64,000 nt of DNA, taken from the NCBI RefSeq assembly GCF_001577835.2, contig NC_029516.1:76019475-76083474 (forward strand), read 5' to 3'. Numbering within the stretch: the stretch's first letter is position 1; each line of letters begins with the position of its first letter. The notes below the pieces were generated by a model. That model was not told the origin of the DNA and did not search any database. It saw only the letters and a program-made list of their open reading frames with translations. Origin of the DNA: Coturnix japonica (taxonomy: Eukaryota; Chordata; Aves; Galliformes; Phasianidae). Below are positions 1 through 15,300 of this stretch, piece by piece. A program made the position numbers and the translations under genes.

Positions 1-703
1 GTACTGGAACTCTTAAGAAACACGCCATGAAGCGTAAGGTGAAATGAAAATTTATTTGTTGAAAAATAAATATAGAAAAATTGACATTGAGTCAAAGCTA
101 CTGCATTAAATTGGTGCCTGCCACATACATAACAATCATCATTAATTAAAAGGCCATCACAGGGGTCTGACTCCTAAACCACACCAGCTATTATATATCC
201 ATTTCTTCTCATATACCACATCTTCCCCACCACCCCAACTCTGTACTAATATACAGCAAAACGGAACACTTATCTTTGGAGGATTAAAGAAATGCTCCAC
301 TTTATGCATGTGCACCAATATTCTGTTAAATACATAAAACCAGCTCTGAAGTGGCTGTGAAAGTAGATCCTAGTAAATCAAGGCACAGCTTTTAATCACC
401 TCCATTTTGGCAAACTAGCCTCTGCGTCTTAACACAAACAGCAGGAATTGTATGTGATCAGAATTAAGATGCATAACAACTATGCATAGAAGCAACTTTC
501 CACAGGCTCTATGATATGCAGAGTCAATCCAGACCTTCGGTACTAACTTCCTACATAATTTCACTGCTGTTTTTGTTTTTTAAGTAACAGCAATAATTGT
601 TCCAACAGCAGCCCTTGACCTCTATTAAAAAAAAAACAAACAAAAAAGCATTTCAAGGTGGTTTCACATGTATTCCCGTCATAAAGCAAAACCTCACACT
701 TAC
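1..703. other. downstream flank of TOMM70, no gene seen
   Basis: AT-rich sequence with no coding exon or RNA gene that I can support. A further minus-strand AATAAA lies near 56-51. Confidence 0.4.
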
Positions 704-1010
704 ATCATAGAATTGCTCAGGTTGGAAAAGACCTTAAAGATCATCCAATCCAACAGCAACCTACCCATAGTACCCTAACTCTAACAACCCTCTGCCAAAT
801 CATGTCCCTGAGCACCACATCCAAATGGTTTCTAAACGCATCCAGGGATGGTGACTCAACCACCTCCCTGTGGAGCCTATTCCAGTGCTTAACAACCCTT
901 TCTGTAAAGAAGTTCTTGATATCCAACCTAAAACTACCCTGGCACAACTTGAGGCCATTTCCACCTTGTCCTGTCACCACCGAGAAGAGACCAGCCCCAG
1001 CCATTAAAGA
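704..1010 (-). mobile_element. CR1 LINE, 3'-end fragment
   Basis: Begins with the reversed CR1 tail (atcatagaattgctcagg) followed by the standard CR1 3' region on the minus strand, including the ORF2 C-terminal coding part (a translation with [22 protein letters not shown]). It is 5'-truncated, and no full ORF2 remains. Confidence 0.85.
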
Positions 1011-1317
1011 AATGAATTCCTTTTCCATAGACAGGAGGAGCCTGAGGGTGTCAGCTACTCAAGATTCCCAGTTCTCCTGTCTCCCTGTAATCTTCAGCCC
1101 TCCAGATCATACCTCTGCAGGTAGCAATCAGAGATAAGGTTCCTTCATTCCGTGTCTCCTTATCTTTTCTTCAAAGTTCAGGTGAGAGATGAGGTCAGTT
1201 ATTAATTCTTCCTAGATGTGGAATGACACGAAATAAGCACAGATAACACCACTGCAGAGAAAACTTTCATCAAAACCTGCTCTTATTCATGTCAGAGAGT
1301 GATACTCGAAGGTAATA

Positions 1318-3329
1318 TTTATTTTTCTTTCTGGTTTACAGGTGATACGTCATTTACAAAAAGAATTACAGACAATGCATCCTTTTCAGTGCAGTTTCAA
1401 ACTAGTTCAAGAACAGGCAAGAGTCTGTGATGATTTGGAATGCTAGTATTTGACAGCACATGCTTTTTTCCCTTAATTGGTTTGGTGGGGACAGGAACGG
1501 GGTAAAGGTAGGGTGGAGAGGTGAAAATGCCAATGTAAATAAGGCCATGCAAATAGAAACTCCTCGGGAGAACAGGACGACTCGGTCAGACTGGCATAGT
1601 TTTGTTCTCAGGAACAAATGCAGGAACTGATGCAGAGATACCAAGTTCTGGAAGATGTTGCACGCAATGCCCTTAGCAGCTGCAGGTACCTTCCAGTGCC
1701 TTCAATTCTAAGCCAACACTATGATTTCAGATCACGTTAGTAAGCTAACTAAAATACAAAGATTGACTCTCCGCATCTCCAGTTCACTATTTCAATTGTT
1801 TTTTGCTGGGAGAAAGGTAAGTCAGGTTGAAAACACAAGCTGCTGCTATGGAGTGTCACAAGGAGAGAACAGGACAGTTTGATGGCAGTTTGTTTCATTT
1901 CTTTAGGAGGTGAAATACACTAGAAAATTCAGCACAAGCAAATTATGATTTTAGGATGGGAAGAAGCCCAGATCAATGCATGATAAACTAGGTGGCATCA
2001 ATTATTTTCATGAGTTTTATCCAGCCACATCAACCTGGGGAGAGGCACCACAGACTGACTGTGGCATCAGAGTGATCAACCCAAAGAAACAGAGAACCCC
2101 TCAGTGAAGTTCATAGTTAGAGGACAAGTGTTTATACTAGTAGTAACTTGCCAATGTGCTATTTGCCAAACAGTTGCTTCTTTTGTTCAGTATCTGTAAT
2201 CTTAAACAAAAAAGGGCCTGAAGAACAAGGAAAATAGCAAAGGTTCTACATCCATGATTTGAGGTTTTAGTCTATGCCTTGTTCTTTATCTCACTCACTC
2301 CTGCAGAGGGCTATCACAAGGTATAGAGCAGAACACAGAATTCTCTAGGGACCAAAGAAGAGAATTTAGACAGTTGTATTAACTGTTAAGTTTCGGCAAC
2401 AGAGAGAGATTACAAGATCATAGGCAAGCATGACCGTACCTTGGCAGCTGCACTCCCAGCAGTGCTTTCAATCCTTGAAAGTCTCTCAGAACCCTACAGA
2501 ACAATTTCTCGTCATATTCAAGTAAAGATTGCTGCACAGGAACACGGCGTCTCTTCCAGGAAAATCTGCATTAAAATAGTGTTACCTAACCTCTTCCCCC
2601 GAGAAACCTTTGTACCAGCTCTCCTACACAGTACACCTGGGCTTTCTAGGGTGAGGATAAGGACTATCAAATGAATTCCCTAATAGCTGCCATAGGACTA
2701 TTTTTAAGTTGTAATGCAGAGGGCGGGAAGGGCTTGAAGGGAAGATGGTTCATGCTTGCATATATTTACACAGTTCTCTTCACAGCTACTGGCTTAAAAA
2801 AAAAAATAATCTCAGTTAATAAACAGTTTGTAAATTGGTTTTTTTTTTCCTTTTTGCAAAATTAAAATCAACCCTCAAGGATTAATCGCATATAAAAGAG
2901 AACCCTATTTTACAGCACTGACTAGTATTACCTTTAAAATCAACAGGGGAGAAACAAAAACATGCTGTAATATTGTTTAGTAAAGCAAAAATCACCCATA
3001 ACGTAATCACTCAAAATGAACCAGTATAAAGTTTTTATTTGCATGGCCTAAGTATCGTCCATTTGTTCCTCCGCAACTTTTTTTCCCCCTTAAAACTCTT
3101 TAAGGTTCTTGCTGCAGAAGTAACAAGATGCAACACTGCGTACTCTCTTGAACAACCACTCCCACAACACCTAAACATTTAACAGATGTAGCAAATGACA
3201 ACACCACGAACGGGAAAAAACTAAGTTCCACCATTCAACATGGTTTGCAACAGCGTCTCTAGGGCTGGCTGAAGTGGGCAACTTCTAAAGTGAAGTCATT
3301 TCCTCCTCTTGTTTGCTTTGTGTTTGTCT
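1318..3329 (-). other. TOMM70: probable TOMM70 3' UTR
   Basis: About 2 kb directly after the TOMM70 stop, AT-rich and free of convincing coding sequence. AATAAA signals on the minus strand lie at 3039-3034 (about 0.3 kb after the stop) and at 1323-1318 (about 2.0 kb after it). The latter would give a UTR close to the human length. Which site is used cannot be told from sequence. Confidence 0.45.
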
Positions 3330-6300
3330 TTACAGTGTTGGTGGTTTCAATCCGTACTTCTTTGCAACTTCTGTCTGGGCGTAGGCAGCATCGCAGAGCG
3401 AGTAGAGGTGGGCCATCTCCATTTCAGATTTGGCCAGGTTGATAGCTTTGTTGAACATTTCAATGGCTTTATCTAGATTACCTCTGAAATAAACCCAAAC
3501 ATCATCCAATTAAGACTGGTAAATTAATTTTGGCATCCCTGCAGCACCTTTTCTGAGCCCGAACGGTCAGGTTTGGGTGTATAGGTCAGGACTCCCATAT
3601 ACAAATAGTCCATTAAGGTATGTTTAAGGACTATATTAGATATGTAGGAAGCATAATGAGGATGAATGAAGTAATTTTAAATGCAGAAGGGATGTATTTA
3701 AACACACAGACTCATCTACATGTTATCCAGTAAGTACGAAATTGTCCAGACCATAAACCAAAATTATGCCACAAATATAAGCAAGGCTTTGCCCATGAGT
3801 TACAGAACAGTAGTTGGGACAACAGTTAAGAACTGGCCTCTCACTGCACTGGGAGATGATCTTAAGAAAGGTTGGGGGAAAAGCTAAAGGACTGCTGTAA
3901 TTTCAAAAGATAACTTGGAATTTTTAACACTGTGCTTCATTATTACCTTTGTACTTCAATCGTTCCCATGGTTTCATATGCAAAATCACATTTGTTATCA
4001 ATTTCAATGGCCTTGCTTATGAGTTCTAAGCCTTTGTCTAAATCTTGCTTCCACTGAAGCTGGAGTAAACTGAAAAGAAAAGAGAAAATTTAGAACTTCA
4101 CATATTCTCGGTAACGCAGATCACATTTAAGGGTGGAACATGGCAGACGTTAAGACGGAGTTAAAAGTGACAGTCAGATACACCTCAAGCAGATACTCAA
4201 TTGAATGACTATTAATGAAACTTCACTGAAACTTCCATCTCATTTCCAGTTCAGTCAAGAGAGACTGTAGAAACAACAGCACTAAGTTGTTTTTGCAAAG
4301 CCACTTCTGGCTAAACTTCTCAGCATCTACCTTCAGTTTGGATTGATTACACTAAATATGCCAACTGCCCCGACCCAAAGGACTGCTAACTTCACACATA
4401 CCCTTTATGAACATACGTAGTAGCATTGTCTGGTTCAAGGTCAATGCATTTATCATACATTTCATCAGCCTTGCCAAACTGCTGTTGATCAGTTAGAGCC
4501 TGCAACAAAAGAGAAACCAATGTATCAATACATCATCAAAACATGCCCCCTCAGAGAAACTAATTCTAATAGTAGATTGGATATAGTTCTCTTATCAGAG
4601 AACAGGCCAAGCACACCAGTTACCACAACTAAGTTTCAAAACAGAGTCTTTTTAGAAGAAAGCTGCTAGTTTTCACGTGCAGAAGTTACTGATTGCAGTA
4701 CCATCTGTAATGGGAGATCCCCCCCAAGCAACATGTTAAGAGTACTGCAAGTAAAGATAGTAATAAAAGTCATTTTAGAAGTCCGTAAATGCACATCTCA
4801 ACTTCTTCCTTTTTAAATGTATTTCTCCTTCAGTTATTTCTTTGAACTGGTAAAAAGGAATCAAAAATATATGCTTCCATAGCACCCCCCTGCTTTAAAA
4901 CAAAACATCTGATACTACCACAATCAGCAGCATGTTTTCTTAAAGAATAAATTGCATTCTCTGTTACAAATATACTTTAAACATAGATAGTTTATTCTCC
5001 TTGATCAAACAGAGTAGATAATTTGTAGCAGTTTTATTCTGCTACCTTAGTACACATATGACTCCTAAATTAAAGACAGAATCCCTGCCATTAATCAAAT
5101 AAGTTATCATATACATGCAGGAATTCAATAGGAAATATTCTCCAGACCTTTCCGTCCTAATAACCACCTCTGACTCTCACTGTTTACCATCTGACTGTAT
5201 CAATTCTGCCTACTTCCTCCATCCCAGCACACCCACACCCATAAATTCAAGCATTGTTTATTACCTCAGAACTTACTTTCAAAGATCTTTATTTCAAGAA
5301 CTGTATGTTATCTCAGACAAAAGGCACTCAAAAATGCACCTGTTTTTATAAAGGAAAGAGTGAAATGTACCTGAGCATAAAGAGCGTAGCCTTCAGCACA
5401 CTTTGGGAACTTTTTAATGACATCTTCAAAGCCTTTCATAGCTACTTGCAGAGGCAAAGGATTATTCCCTGTATACGCTTGGCGATACTATTCAAGGAAA
5501 TAGGAAAAAGAGAAAAAATAAGAAAAATACAGCTCATCAGACCTACTCACTTCCCCAAGAGATGCACGCGTCATGACAATTCCAAGTTCTAGGAGGCGAC
5601 ACCCTACCAAACCTGCTTTTTAGGAATCTACCATGTTTCTGAGCCCCCAGCAGAATGGACTACAACAGAAGAAAGGGTGAGAGGAAGAATACACAAGACT
5701 CAATAGTTGCCAAAAGTCTCCCTCTACTTCAAAAGCCTAGAAATTACAAGCTTAGTACTGTTCTTTTCTCACACCACGCAAAGCTGTCCCCTGGAGATTT
5801 CTGCACGCAGCTTGAAATACTGTTTCCAATTTCTTGCAGATCAACATTTTACGTAACACTGACTTAAATAAAGCTTTGCGTGATAGAGTGCAAATTTCTG
5901 CTCCTCGATCACAATACAGGCAAGACAACCTACTGTTAAATAGTGAACATTGTGAAATAATAGTAAATCCTTATCCCAACTAAAAGATTGTTATTTTCTT
6001 GCCTTATTATTAGAATATATATATATATATATATTTCCATAAAATTGGAAGAAAGCAGAGAAACAAAGTTATGTTTAAAAGAAATCTTTAAAAGCACCCA
6101 GGTAACACCAGTGCATTACCTACCAGAGCAAAACATTTCTGTGCTTGAGCCAAGGCAGAATCCGGTCGCAATCGGATACATTCATCAAAGTCTTCCACAG
6201 CCTCTTCAATTTGGTCAAGCAGAATTTTCAGCTAGCCAGAATAAAAGAAAATCCTATTTCTGTATTTAATCTGTGCTTCGTACATTTAAGTGATAATTCA

Positions 6301-9300
6301 ATTAGCATCAGCTATTCATATTGTCCACAGTTCAGTTCTAGATCTAGAAATTTACAAAAACCATGAGTAGAAAAAATAAATAAATTACTGTCATAAAACA
6401 ATAAAGCCACCAATGAAACACTGACTTCATACATAAAAAGGCAACGTTCATGTGTAGAGACTGAGAACACCTTCATTTTAGACTGGTGTATTGCCAATAT
6501 TGCTTGAGCTTAATGTCCAGTCTCCAAAACTCTTCCATATTTTCTCAAGTTACTTTACGTCACTGTAATTAATGCCTGTGAACTATCTGGATGTCAAAAC
6601 ATTTTGACTTTCCCAACTGGTGTTTTAATATTCTGATTCCTCCACAAGAGGCCACACAGCACAGAGCAGAGCTGGTGGCAGAGCTGGGTGTGATGCACCC
6701 AAGGGTACGGTTGGCCCTTTGGGCTGCCAGGGCACGCTGCTGAATCACATTCAACATGCTGACAGCCAGAACCCCCAAGAGCCCTTTCTGTGAGGCTGTT
6801 TCTCCAGCTTCTCGTTTCCCAGTCTGTACACAGATCTGGGGCTGCTGCATCCCCAGGTGTGGAATCCAGCACTTGCTCTTGTTAAACTCCACAACTGCCT
6901 AATCCTCTAGTTTGTTAAGATCTGCATGGCCACTCTACTCTCAAGGGAGTCAATTTTAGTGTTGTTCACAAACTAAGTATACCTCTTAGTTCTGTATCCA
7001 AACCATCCTGTGGACCTCAACTAGAGACTGGCCATCAACCTGATCTAATAATCATATTTACTGCAACCCTTTGAATATGAGCTGTGAGCAAGTAACAGTA
7101 TAAAAAGCTTAGCTGAAATCCAACAAGATCACACCTACTGGCTTCCCCTGGTCAGCTAAGTGAGTAACTTCGTTATGAGATTCAGCTCAAGAAACAAGGC
7201 TTTCCCTCAAGTACCCATGTCGGCTGTGACCAATGACTGCACTCTCTTACAGCTGTTTCCAGTAACTCCCAGAATAATCTCCACTACTTTGACAAGCACC
7301 AAAGTGAAACTGATAGGCCTGTAATTACCAGGGTCTTCTTTCTTGCCTTTTTAAAGACTGGGGCAAAGTCTACCAGCTTCAAGTTGACCAGGATCTCTCC
7401 AAAGTCCAAGACCATTGAAACAGAATTCAGAGAGGTCTCATGATGACATCACCCAGCTCTTGGAATACCCTGGGGTGAACCTAATCGGGCCCCACAGAAT
7501 CCTATGCACCCAGCTGGAACAGCAAACCCTGCACACAAGTTTGGGGTTGGCTTGGAATTACTGCAGTCAAGGACCTCCAACTCAGGGCTTCGGGGTCCCA
7601 GAAACCATCATCAGTATTAAAAACATCAGCAAAGAAACCACTGAACGCATATGCTTTAATTGTGCCCCTATCTGTGAGACAACCGCCCTCACCAAGTAAC
7701 AGACCAACATTATCTCCGGTCCTCCTTTTGCTGCCAGCTTATTTTAAAACAATCCCTTTTTGCTGTCCCACATGATACTGGTCTGTTTTAACTCTAATTG
7801 AGCTTTGGCTGCATGATTTTTTTTTCCCCTACAACAGCAATCAGCACAGTTGTAGTCCTCCCAGCAGTGTCAAGTGAGTAAGTTTGAAATGAACAGATGC
7901 AAGCCTTTTGTGTACCAGGGCAGACTCTGAGTTAGCAGAAACAGGTGGTTACATCTGCTCTAACAAAGTTTCCCCGTGTAGCTACTGCTCTGACATATCG
8001 GGCCCCTTCACACAGTAGTTTATATAAGCTCTGATAGTTTCAAGTGTATATAAACTCTGATAGTTTCAAGTCAGAGTTGGTATTGACAGATGGCTGAACT
8101 TCTGTTGCTCTGCATTTCTCCTATACCAATTAGCTGCTTCTTCCTAACCTCAACCTGCAGATCTGAATGCACGTTTACTGTGCAATGGTTCCAAATTAGG
8201 ACTTCATCTTTTTCTACCATAAACATTTCAGACTGTCTATACACAGCCTGTGCCTATGTACTGCTTTTTACTATTCTTTTAGTACACACAGAAACACTTG
8301 AGTACTGGGACAAAAATCTCTAATGATTCTTACTTGTCCTCGATGGTGGTAAACATCTGCATTTTGAGGATCAATATCAGCAGCCATGTTAAAGTCTTGA
8401 GTGGACAGTGCAGGTTGCTGCTGCTGCATATACATACTTCCTCGTTTGATCAGAGCATTAGCTCGGAGCTGTAAAACAAGTTCCAAGAAGTATTAAACAC
8501 TCCAACATTCCTCCCGGTTTAGAACTTCATTACAATTACACTAAAGCTGTCAAGTGACTGCTTTCTCCTACAGACAGATAACATTCACACTAAAGAAGGA
8601 ATAAATTTCACGTTGAGTCTAAAACAACTGAATTCCTTTGCCTAGTTTCAAATATATCACCCTATGCTTCCGCCTCATTTGATTTTCATCCCCCAAAAAA
8701 TTAATTCAAAGATAATTTCCATATGCATACAGATAAACTAGCATTTTTAGTAGTTCAATACACAACTGTAATTAATGTCTTCTTATTTATTAACTTAATT
8801 TTCAGATTATGTATGCCTCTAATTAATTCAGCTTCCTTTGTTCTTTTGTTTCTATCACTTAGCACAGATGCTAAGGGAAAAAAAAAGACAGAACAGTAAG
8901 AGACACTAAAACATTTCTATTAAAGCACTTCAAAACTTGGAAAACATAAAGAAAAATCTGAGCTATACTTCAAGTTTATTATCCATGACATGTTTTCTCA
9001 ACCCAAACTTCAATCCAGCTGTGACAGTTTCTTACCTTCACATTTGCATCTTCCATGCTGATGACCTGATCTAGGTCTGGTTTGGCAGCATTTGCATTGC
9101 CAATAAGTAAGTAGAAAGTAGCTCGCAGAAGCAAAGCTTCTGCCATGTATTTTCCCTTTGCTTCAATTTCTTTTGTGCACTCACTGATAATTTTGTCATA
9201 GTTCTCCTCTTCCATATATTGTTTTGCTCTCAAATAGCCAGAGCTGTAAATGATGTAAGAACAGTTGTATTCACTGAACACTGCAATTTCAATTCAGACT

Positions 9301-12300
9301 TTTCTTTAAAACTTACACACTAATTTCTGCTGTACTAAGTAATAACACCAGCATTAAAAGTAACAAATATTCCTGGACAGAACCACCACAGATCCAAAAC
9401 AATTTAGACATAAAATGCCACAGTAACATCAGAAAGAAAGAAATGAAGTGTTTTTTTTCCCACCTACTTGCTTCATTTGTCCCTTGAATGTTTTTCACAT
9501 TAAGGACAATGTGAATCTCTACTTCAAAACAGAAGGGCTAATATGGTACACCAGGTCAGAAAAATGAACAGTGAACCTAGCAATGTGCAGTTTATATGCA
9601 GAAGAATGGATTTCAGATTTAAAAAATTACAGTAAATACTGCTTTGTTCTCAGCTCCATGCCCTGGATTCACTGAATCTGCCTGTATATCAGGCCATTCT
9701 ACCCTGATTTAAAAGATTCATTGTGCTGTTTGCGATGGCCTCCATATTGATAGCAGTGATTATCCTCCAGAACACCAACTGGAAAGCAGCACAATAAGTC
9801 AAAGGCCCATTTACTTAGCGCTCAAACTTCACTCAGAAAACAAACAAGTGCAAAAGCACTAATGCTTTTCTTTGTCAGAACAAAACTTGCTTATGAGCGA
9901 TTTGATTCTAAAAAGATAAATATCCTTTCAGCCTCAGTTGCTGTTATTCAGTTCTCACCAATAGACAGCTTTTTTTCTGAGCTCGTCTTCTCCCTTTCAA
10001 TCAAAGGATGATTTGCTCTTTCCCTTCAGAATTCTCCTTTAGCATAATGTAATTATTCCTTTCTTTCAGCACTTTCTACTTCTTTCTTACTCTCTACCAC
10101 AGTATTTTAGAAAAAATTTAGTTTGTCTTCCCCATTTTGCACTTTCTTTGTTTAAGGGATCAAAGACATTTACAGTTTGGAATTAGTCAGACAGCCCTCC
10201 AAAGTTTCCTTTTTAACACTGATTTTACTTCATAGGTTTATTTTGTTATCACAGATCTCAGGTACTATAACATAACAGCAACTTAAACTGAAAAGAACAC
10301 CAATACCACTAAAAATAATTTTAACAGCAAACAATTTCCAACTGTACTGTACACTCACTTTTCTTTTACTTCAGAAGCTTCTCCCTCCTTATCCTTATCC
10401 TCATCGGATTTCTCACCCTTAAGCAAAGGTTGGGAGATGATATCATCCGTAAAAGAACTGAAATAGGATTTAATGAACTGTGGCGAGGGCATCAGAGGCT
10501 CACGATTCTGAAACACAAATACAAGGTTAATTCACTAGACTGTAAAATCAGATGGTAATATCCTAATTCTTACTTGGGGCTTGGCCCAGACATCAACTAT
10601 TTTATCTGAATCATGAGAAATAACACCTTGGACGCAAAATCCTTTGTACAGCCATAAGAAGTTTGCAAAAGAGAATTACAGTTCGATCCCTCCTGCAGGT
10701 GAAGTCTGAATACACTCTTCTCTGTTTCTCTATTAAGTTCAGTCATAATAATCCTGACAGAGAGAACATCCATTTTATGATGCTACCACTATTCTACTAC
10801 AGGTACCATTTATTTTTTGTTACCTCGATGTCACACAATTATGTGAGCTTCTACAGAAAAGAAATTCAGCATCTCTAAGTCAGTGTGGATTTCAGTAGGT
10901 AAACTGCAGTCACAAACAAGCCAGCATAATTTAATGCATGTCCCAACCTAAGGCCACTTAAAATGACTCTTCCTGGCTAACTCTATACTTCCACAGTTCT
11001 TGTTGCTGCAGTTTCCAAACATTCATGCAAAGAAATCTGTGTCCAAACAGAAAAGTACAAGCATAAGCATCCATTTACATAACTGACTCAGAAGAACAGG
11101 GACTGTTACAAATAACCTGTGGGAGATGGAATCATATTTCTTAAGTCAGAATCAGCAAGTCTGACCATGAATATAAAGGTGAGATTTTGCTCTACATCAT
11201 TTCTTTTCAGCAATGTTTTTTGGCTTTTTTAAGAACAAAACCAAACCCAACAATATTATTTAGCCACTTTCTAAACCCCAGAAATTCCATGGTTGACCTA
11301 ATCCTTCCTGCATTTAATTTCTATCTACAAAGCCAAGAACAACAACCTAGGAGTAAAACCTCCTCTATTATCATCCTTCTCATTTTAAGCTAGTCGCTAC
11401 ATATCAAAGTTTTGTATTTGTTTTTATTTATTGTTCATAAACTTTCCTAATACCTGATGTGCAACTGAACATTTGACTGCTGTTGTTCTAACATCCGTTA
11501 TCTTCCAAGCCCAGAAAAACCCAAGTAAGGCAGCACATCAGCTTAGGATTGTCTCTTGAACACCATCATAATTTTGAACATTACAAGGAAACAACCTGAT
11601 TGTTAGAAATAAGCCCTTCTTCCCCACAAAGGTTTCAAGCTGTTTGGTCAGAACCCAGAAAACAACAATGGTAACATATTAGCTTTGTGAAGGCAGCGAC
11701 CAACTTGCAACTGTTATCAGAATGCCAACAAACAACATTTCAACAGTCAGAAATCAGCATTTGTCAGCAGCATCACAAGCCTTACCTTGTATTTCTCTTT
11801 GGCCTTTTCTTTTCCAAGGAGTTTGAGAACTTTATCAGCTAATAACATACTCTGCTGGTTTTGAAAGGCTTCTAAAATGCAGACTGCAGTGACATCTAGG
11901 AAATAATATAAAAATAGAGATTATTGACCAATTCTGATAGTTACAAAACACTAAAATGTGCCACTAATACAATGAGTTACTCACAAACTAACACATGTCC
12001 TGTAATAACAGCAAATGAAGAAAATTAAGTTAATAACTTGTGCATCTTAAAAGAATCAAAACAGCTTGTCTTCTGGGACTGGTCACCATTCTCTACATAA
12101 ATTTCTGCTTTTAAACTTCACTTTTTGTTCAATCATACCTCATTCCTTTCTCAGCTCTTAAGATATCTTCCTGTATTATATTTCCATCTTTTTCTGCCTA
12201 CCTCTGTGCCATGGGAAAGAAACAGCTTTACAAGAAGCATCTTGCTAGCACATTTGAAGTGCTAACTCATATCACTTTCATTCACACAGAGCTTCTGAGA

Positions 12301-15300
12301 ATGTTAACCCATTGCTGCCTGAATAATGTTCAGCATTGTGAAACGCACTCTTAAGGTACATTATCTTTATTTCTTCTAATTAATGCAATGCTACTATTGA
12401 TTCTTCCTATTTATTTTCCAGTTAAACTGGAAAAAGCAGATTCTGCCAAATGCACATCATTAACATAAAAAAAGGATTTTTATTCTTATCTGTTCTAATG
12501 TGCCTACCTCTTACGTATCAGGACAGAAATGCTACTGAAACTGTTTTGCCTTTTACACCTGCCACAAGCATTTAAACAGCTGTAACACCTGTCTATGGCT
12601 AAGCACCTCTATGTGTGAAAACACCTTGTTTCTGGACCAGTACAGTTTCTCTAAAAAGGAAGAAACCTTATTACCGCACAGAATTAGAATGATCCTTGTC
12701 TGCGTTACCTACACAACACATTATATGAATTCTGTTTCAACAAGTAGGGAGCTTCCTGGACAGAGAATACCCCAAGCGGCTACAGTAAGATCCATTTTGC
12801 AGGAGCTATTTCAGACCTAAATGTTTCTTCTTAAAAGAGAACAAAATGCACTTGTTGTAACTATAAATGACATTTAAAAATAGTTAGGGGCTACTGTAGT
12901 TACAATAATTTTAAAAAATAATAATAATTATGTAAGTTTAATGATCTCCAAAGTGTCTGAGCACCGTTACATATACATATCAAGAGACACTCACCTTCTA
13001 AACACTCCTTCTTATTGTCTAGCTTCTCATGAGCCTTTGCACGTCTGAAGAGAGCTTTTACATATTTAGGATTAAGCTCCACAGCCTTTGTACAATCTTG
13101 GGCCACTTCTGACCATTTTTGCTGTGGGGCAGAAAAACATGATGAAAGAAGCCCTACTCAGCTGCATGATATTAGCTTTCTGCTACCAGCTCCAGGGTCA
13201 TGCCCACCTAACAGTAGCTGCAGTTCCCAGGGCTCTGGTTCTACCTGCTTGCTTCTATTTCTGCAAGTTTCTCAGTAAGAAATTGCCAGGCGCCACTGGA
13301 AGCCACCTGCACCAGAAGAGCCACAAAACTGAAAAGGAATTCCTACAGAAAAATGAAACCAGACAGATTTTGTACAAAGCATATGGAAGAAGATAATGAC
13401 TTGATGCAGATACTTGTGGGAAGTGACACTGGGACTGAAAGACTGGTACACAAACAAGAGAAGAAAAAAGGTGAAAACACGATGAAAATCACCAGACAAG
13501 TTTAACAAAGTACTAAAACTGTTAGTTTTTGGGTGTCTTCACTCAATTTTAGGTTTTGTTTGTTTGCTTTTTATTTGATATTGCAATTCATGACACTTAC
13601 TATAAAGGAATGATAAGTGTGTATGTAGAACTGGCTATGACTATTAAAAACTAAAAACACACATCTTCTGTGAGGTTATGAACGCCCCCCCTCCCTGGAA
13701 GCATTGAAGGCCAGGCTGGATGGGGCTTTGAGCAACCTGGTCTAGAGGGAGGTGTCCCTGCCTATAGCAGAGGGCTGGAACTAGGAGATCTTAAAGGGCC
13801 CCTCCAACCGAAACCATTCTATGATTCAAAATTAATGGTCAAAAGAGGCTTTTCTAATGACTGAAAAAGAACCACATATATTTTTTAGTCAATCATTAAT
13901 TATGGCATGAATTAGCATTATAAGTGGTACTCCATTAAACAAGAACAGTTGTATCCATTCTCTATCAGAGAATCCTTACAAGTCAGAAGGAGAGGGCCAT
14001 CTAGTCCAGCTCCCCTGCATTGAACATGCACACCTACATCAGGTTGTTCAGGGGCTGATCCAGCCTCGCCTTGAATGTCTCCAGGGATGGGGCATCAATC
14101 ACATCACTAGACAACTTGTTTCAATGCCTCATCACCCCCACTGTAAAAGATTTTTCCCTTTTATCTGACCTAAATCTAGCCTCCCTGAGCAGACTTTTTA
14201 GCAGGATCTGTGGCAAGAGAACAAGGGACATGGCTTCAAGCCCAGGGAGGCTTGATTTCTTAAATCATTCAGTCTCTAACTTGATACTCCAGATCACACA
14301 TAGCCAATTTTCCCATTCCTTTATACAGTTTACCAACACGACCTTAGAAGCAAATCTACTGAGATCATAATTAAAAAAATAAATAAATGCTAGCTGATTT
14401 CTAAAAACTAATATCACATACACACAGCTACCAAGTCATTACTTTCACGAGTGCAAAATTAAGAGCTTGGGCTTCAGTAGATGCTCTGTGATATTTCATT
14501 TTTGAAGTGGCATCCTCTGAAATATCTGGCCTTTCACTCAACAGCTAAAGCAACGGTCTTGTGAAGAGAAACAAAAGTAACAAGTAAATGAGGAAGTTAT
14601 TCCAGAGGGTAAGAAATTAAAACCCTGTCTTATAAGAGAGGGATACTTAAGGATCACCTAAGACAGACTCCAGTTAAGAGAACATATTTTTAGTTGTATG
14701 TGGAAAAGTATGACGAACAAAAGAAAAACAGCTACAAGCAATGGCATCTTGTGAACACAGCCCGTATCAGCACTTGGGATCTTTCAGTGGACAAAAGTGA
14801 CAATACACGTAATTTAAAATTCAACTTTTCAGAATAAACATATAATTCACTACTTTCTTACCAGCTGTTCATAGGCAGCAGCTCTATTTTGGTAGAAGGT
14901 AGAAAGATCAAGATTTCTCTCAGGAGGACACAGGCTGATAGCCTCAGTATAACACTGAATGGCTTGCTCATATCTTCCAGCTTTAAAATACTTGTTTCCT
15001 TTGTTCTTGGCTGCTTGGGCTCTATCAAGAGGGCTCTAAAAGAAAAAAAAGGAAAAACAAATTGATTGGTCAATTTGAGTAAGGAAAGCTTTGCTCCTCA
15101 CAAGCAAGATGCTTAAAGGCTTATCTTCAGATATATAAAATGGAGGCCAGTGTTGAATTGTAGCCTGGACTTCTGAAAACCTCCCTTCTGTTTCATTGGG
15201 AAAAAAAAAACATAATATTTCAGGTGCAACCATGTGAAACAGTAGACAAGCTTCTAAGAAAATTCACTACAACGGTATTTAACAATACAGTGATTTCTCT

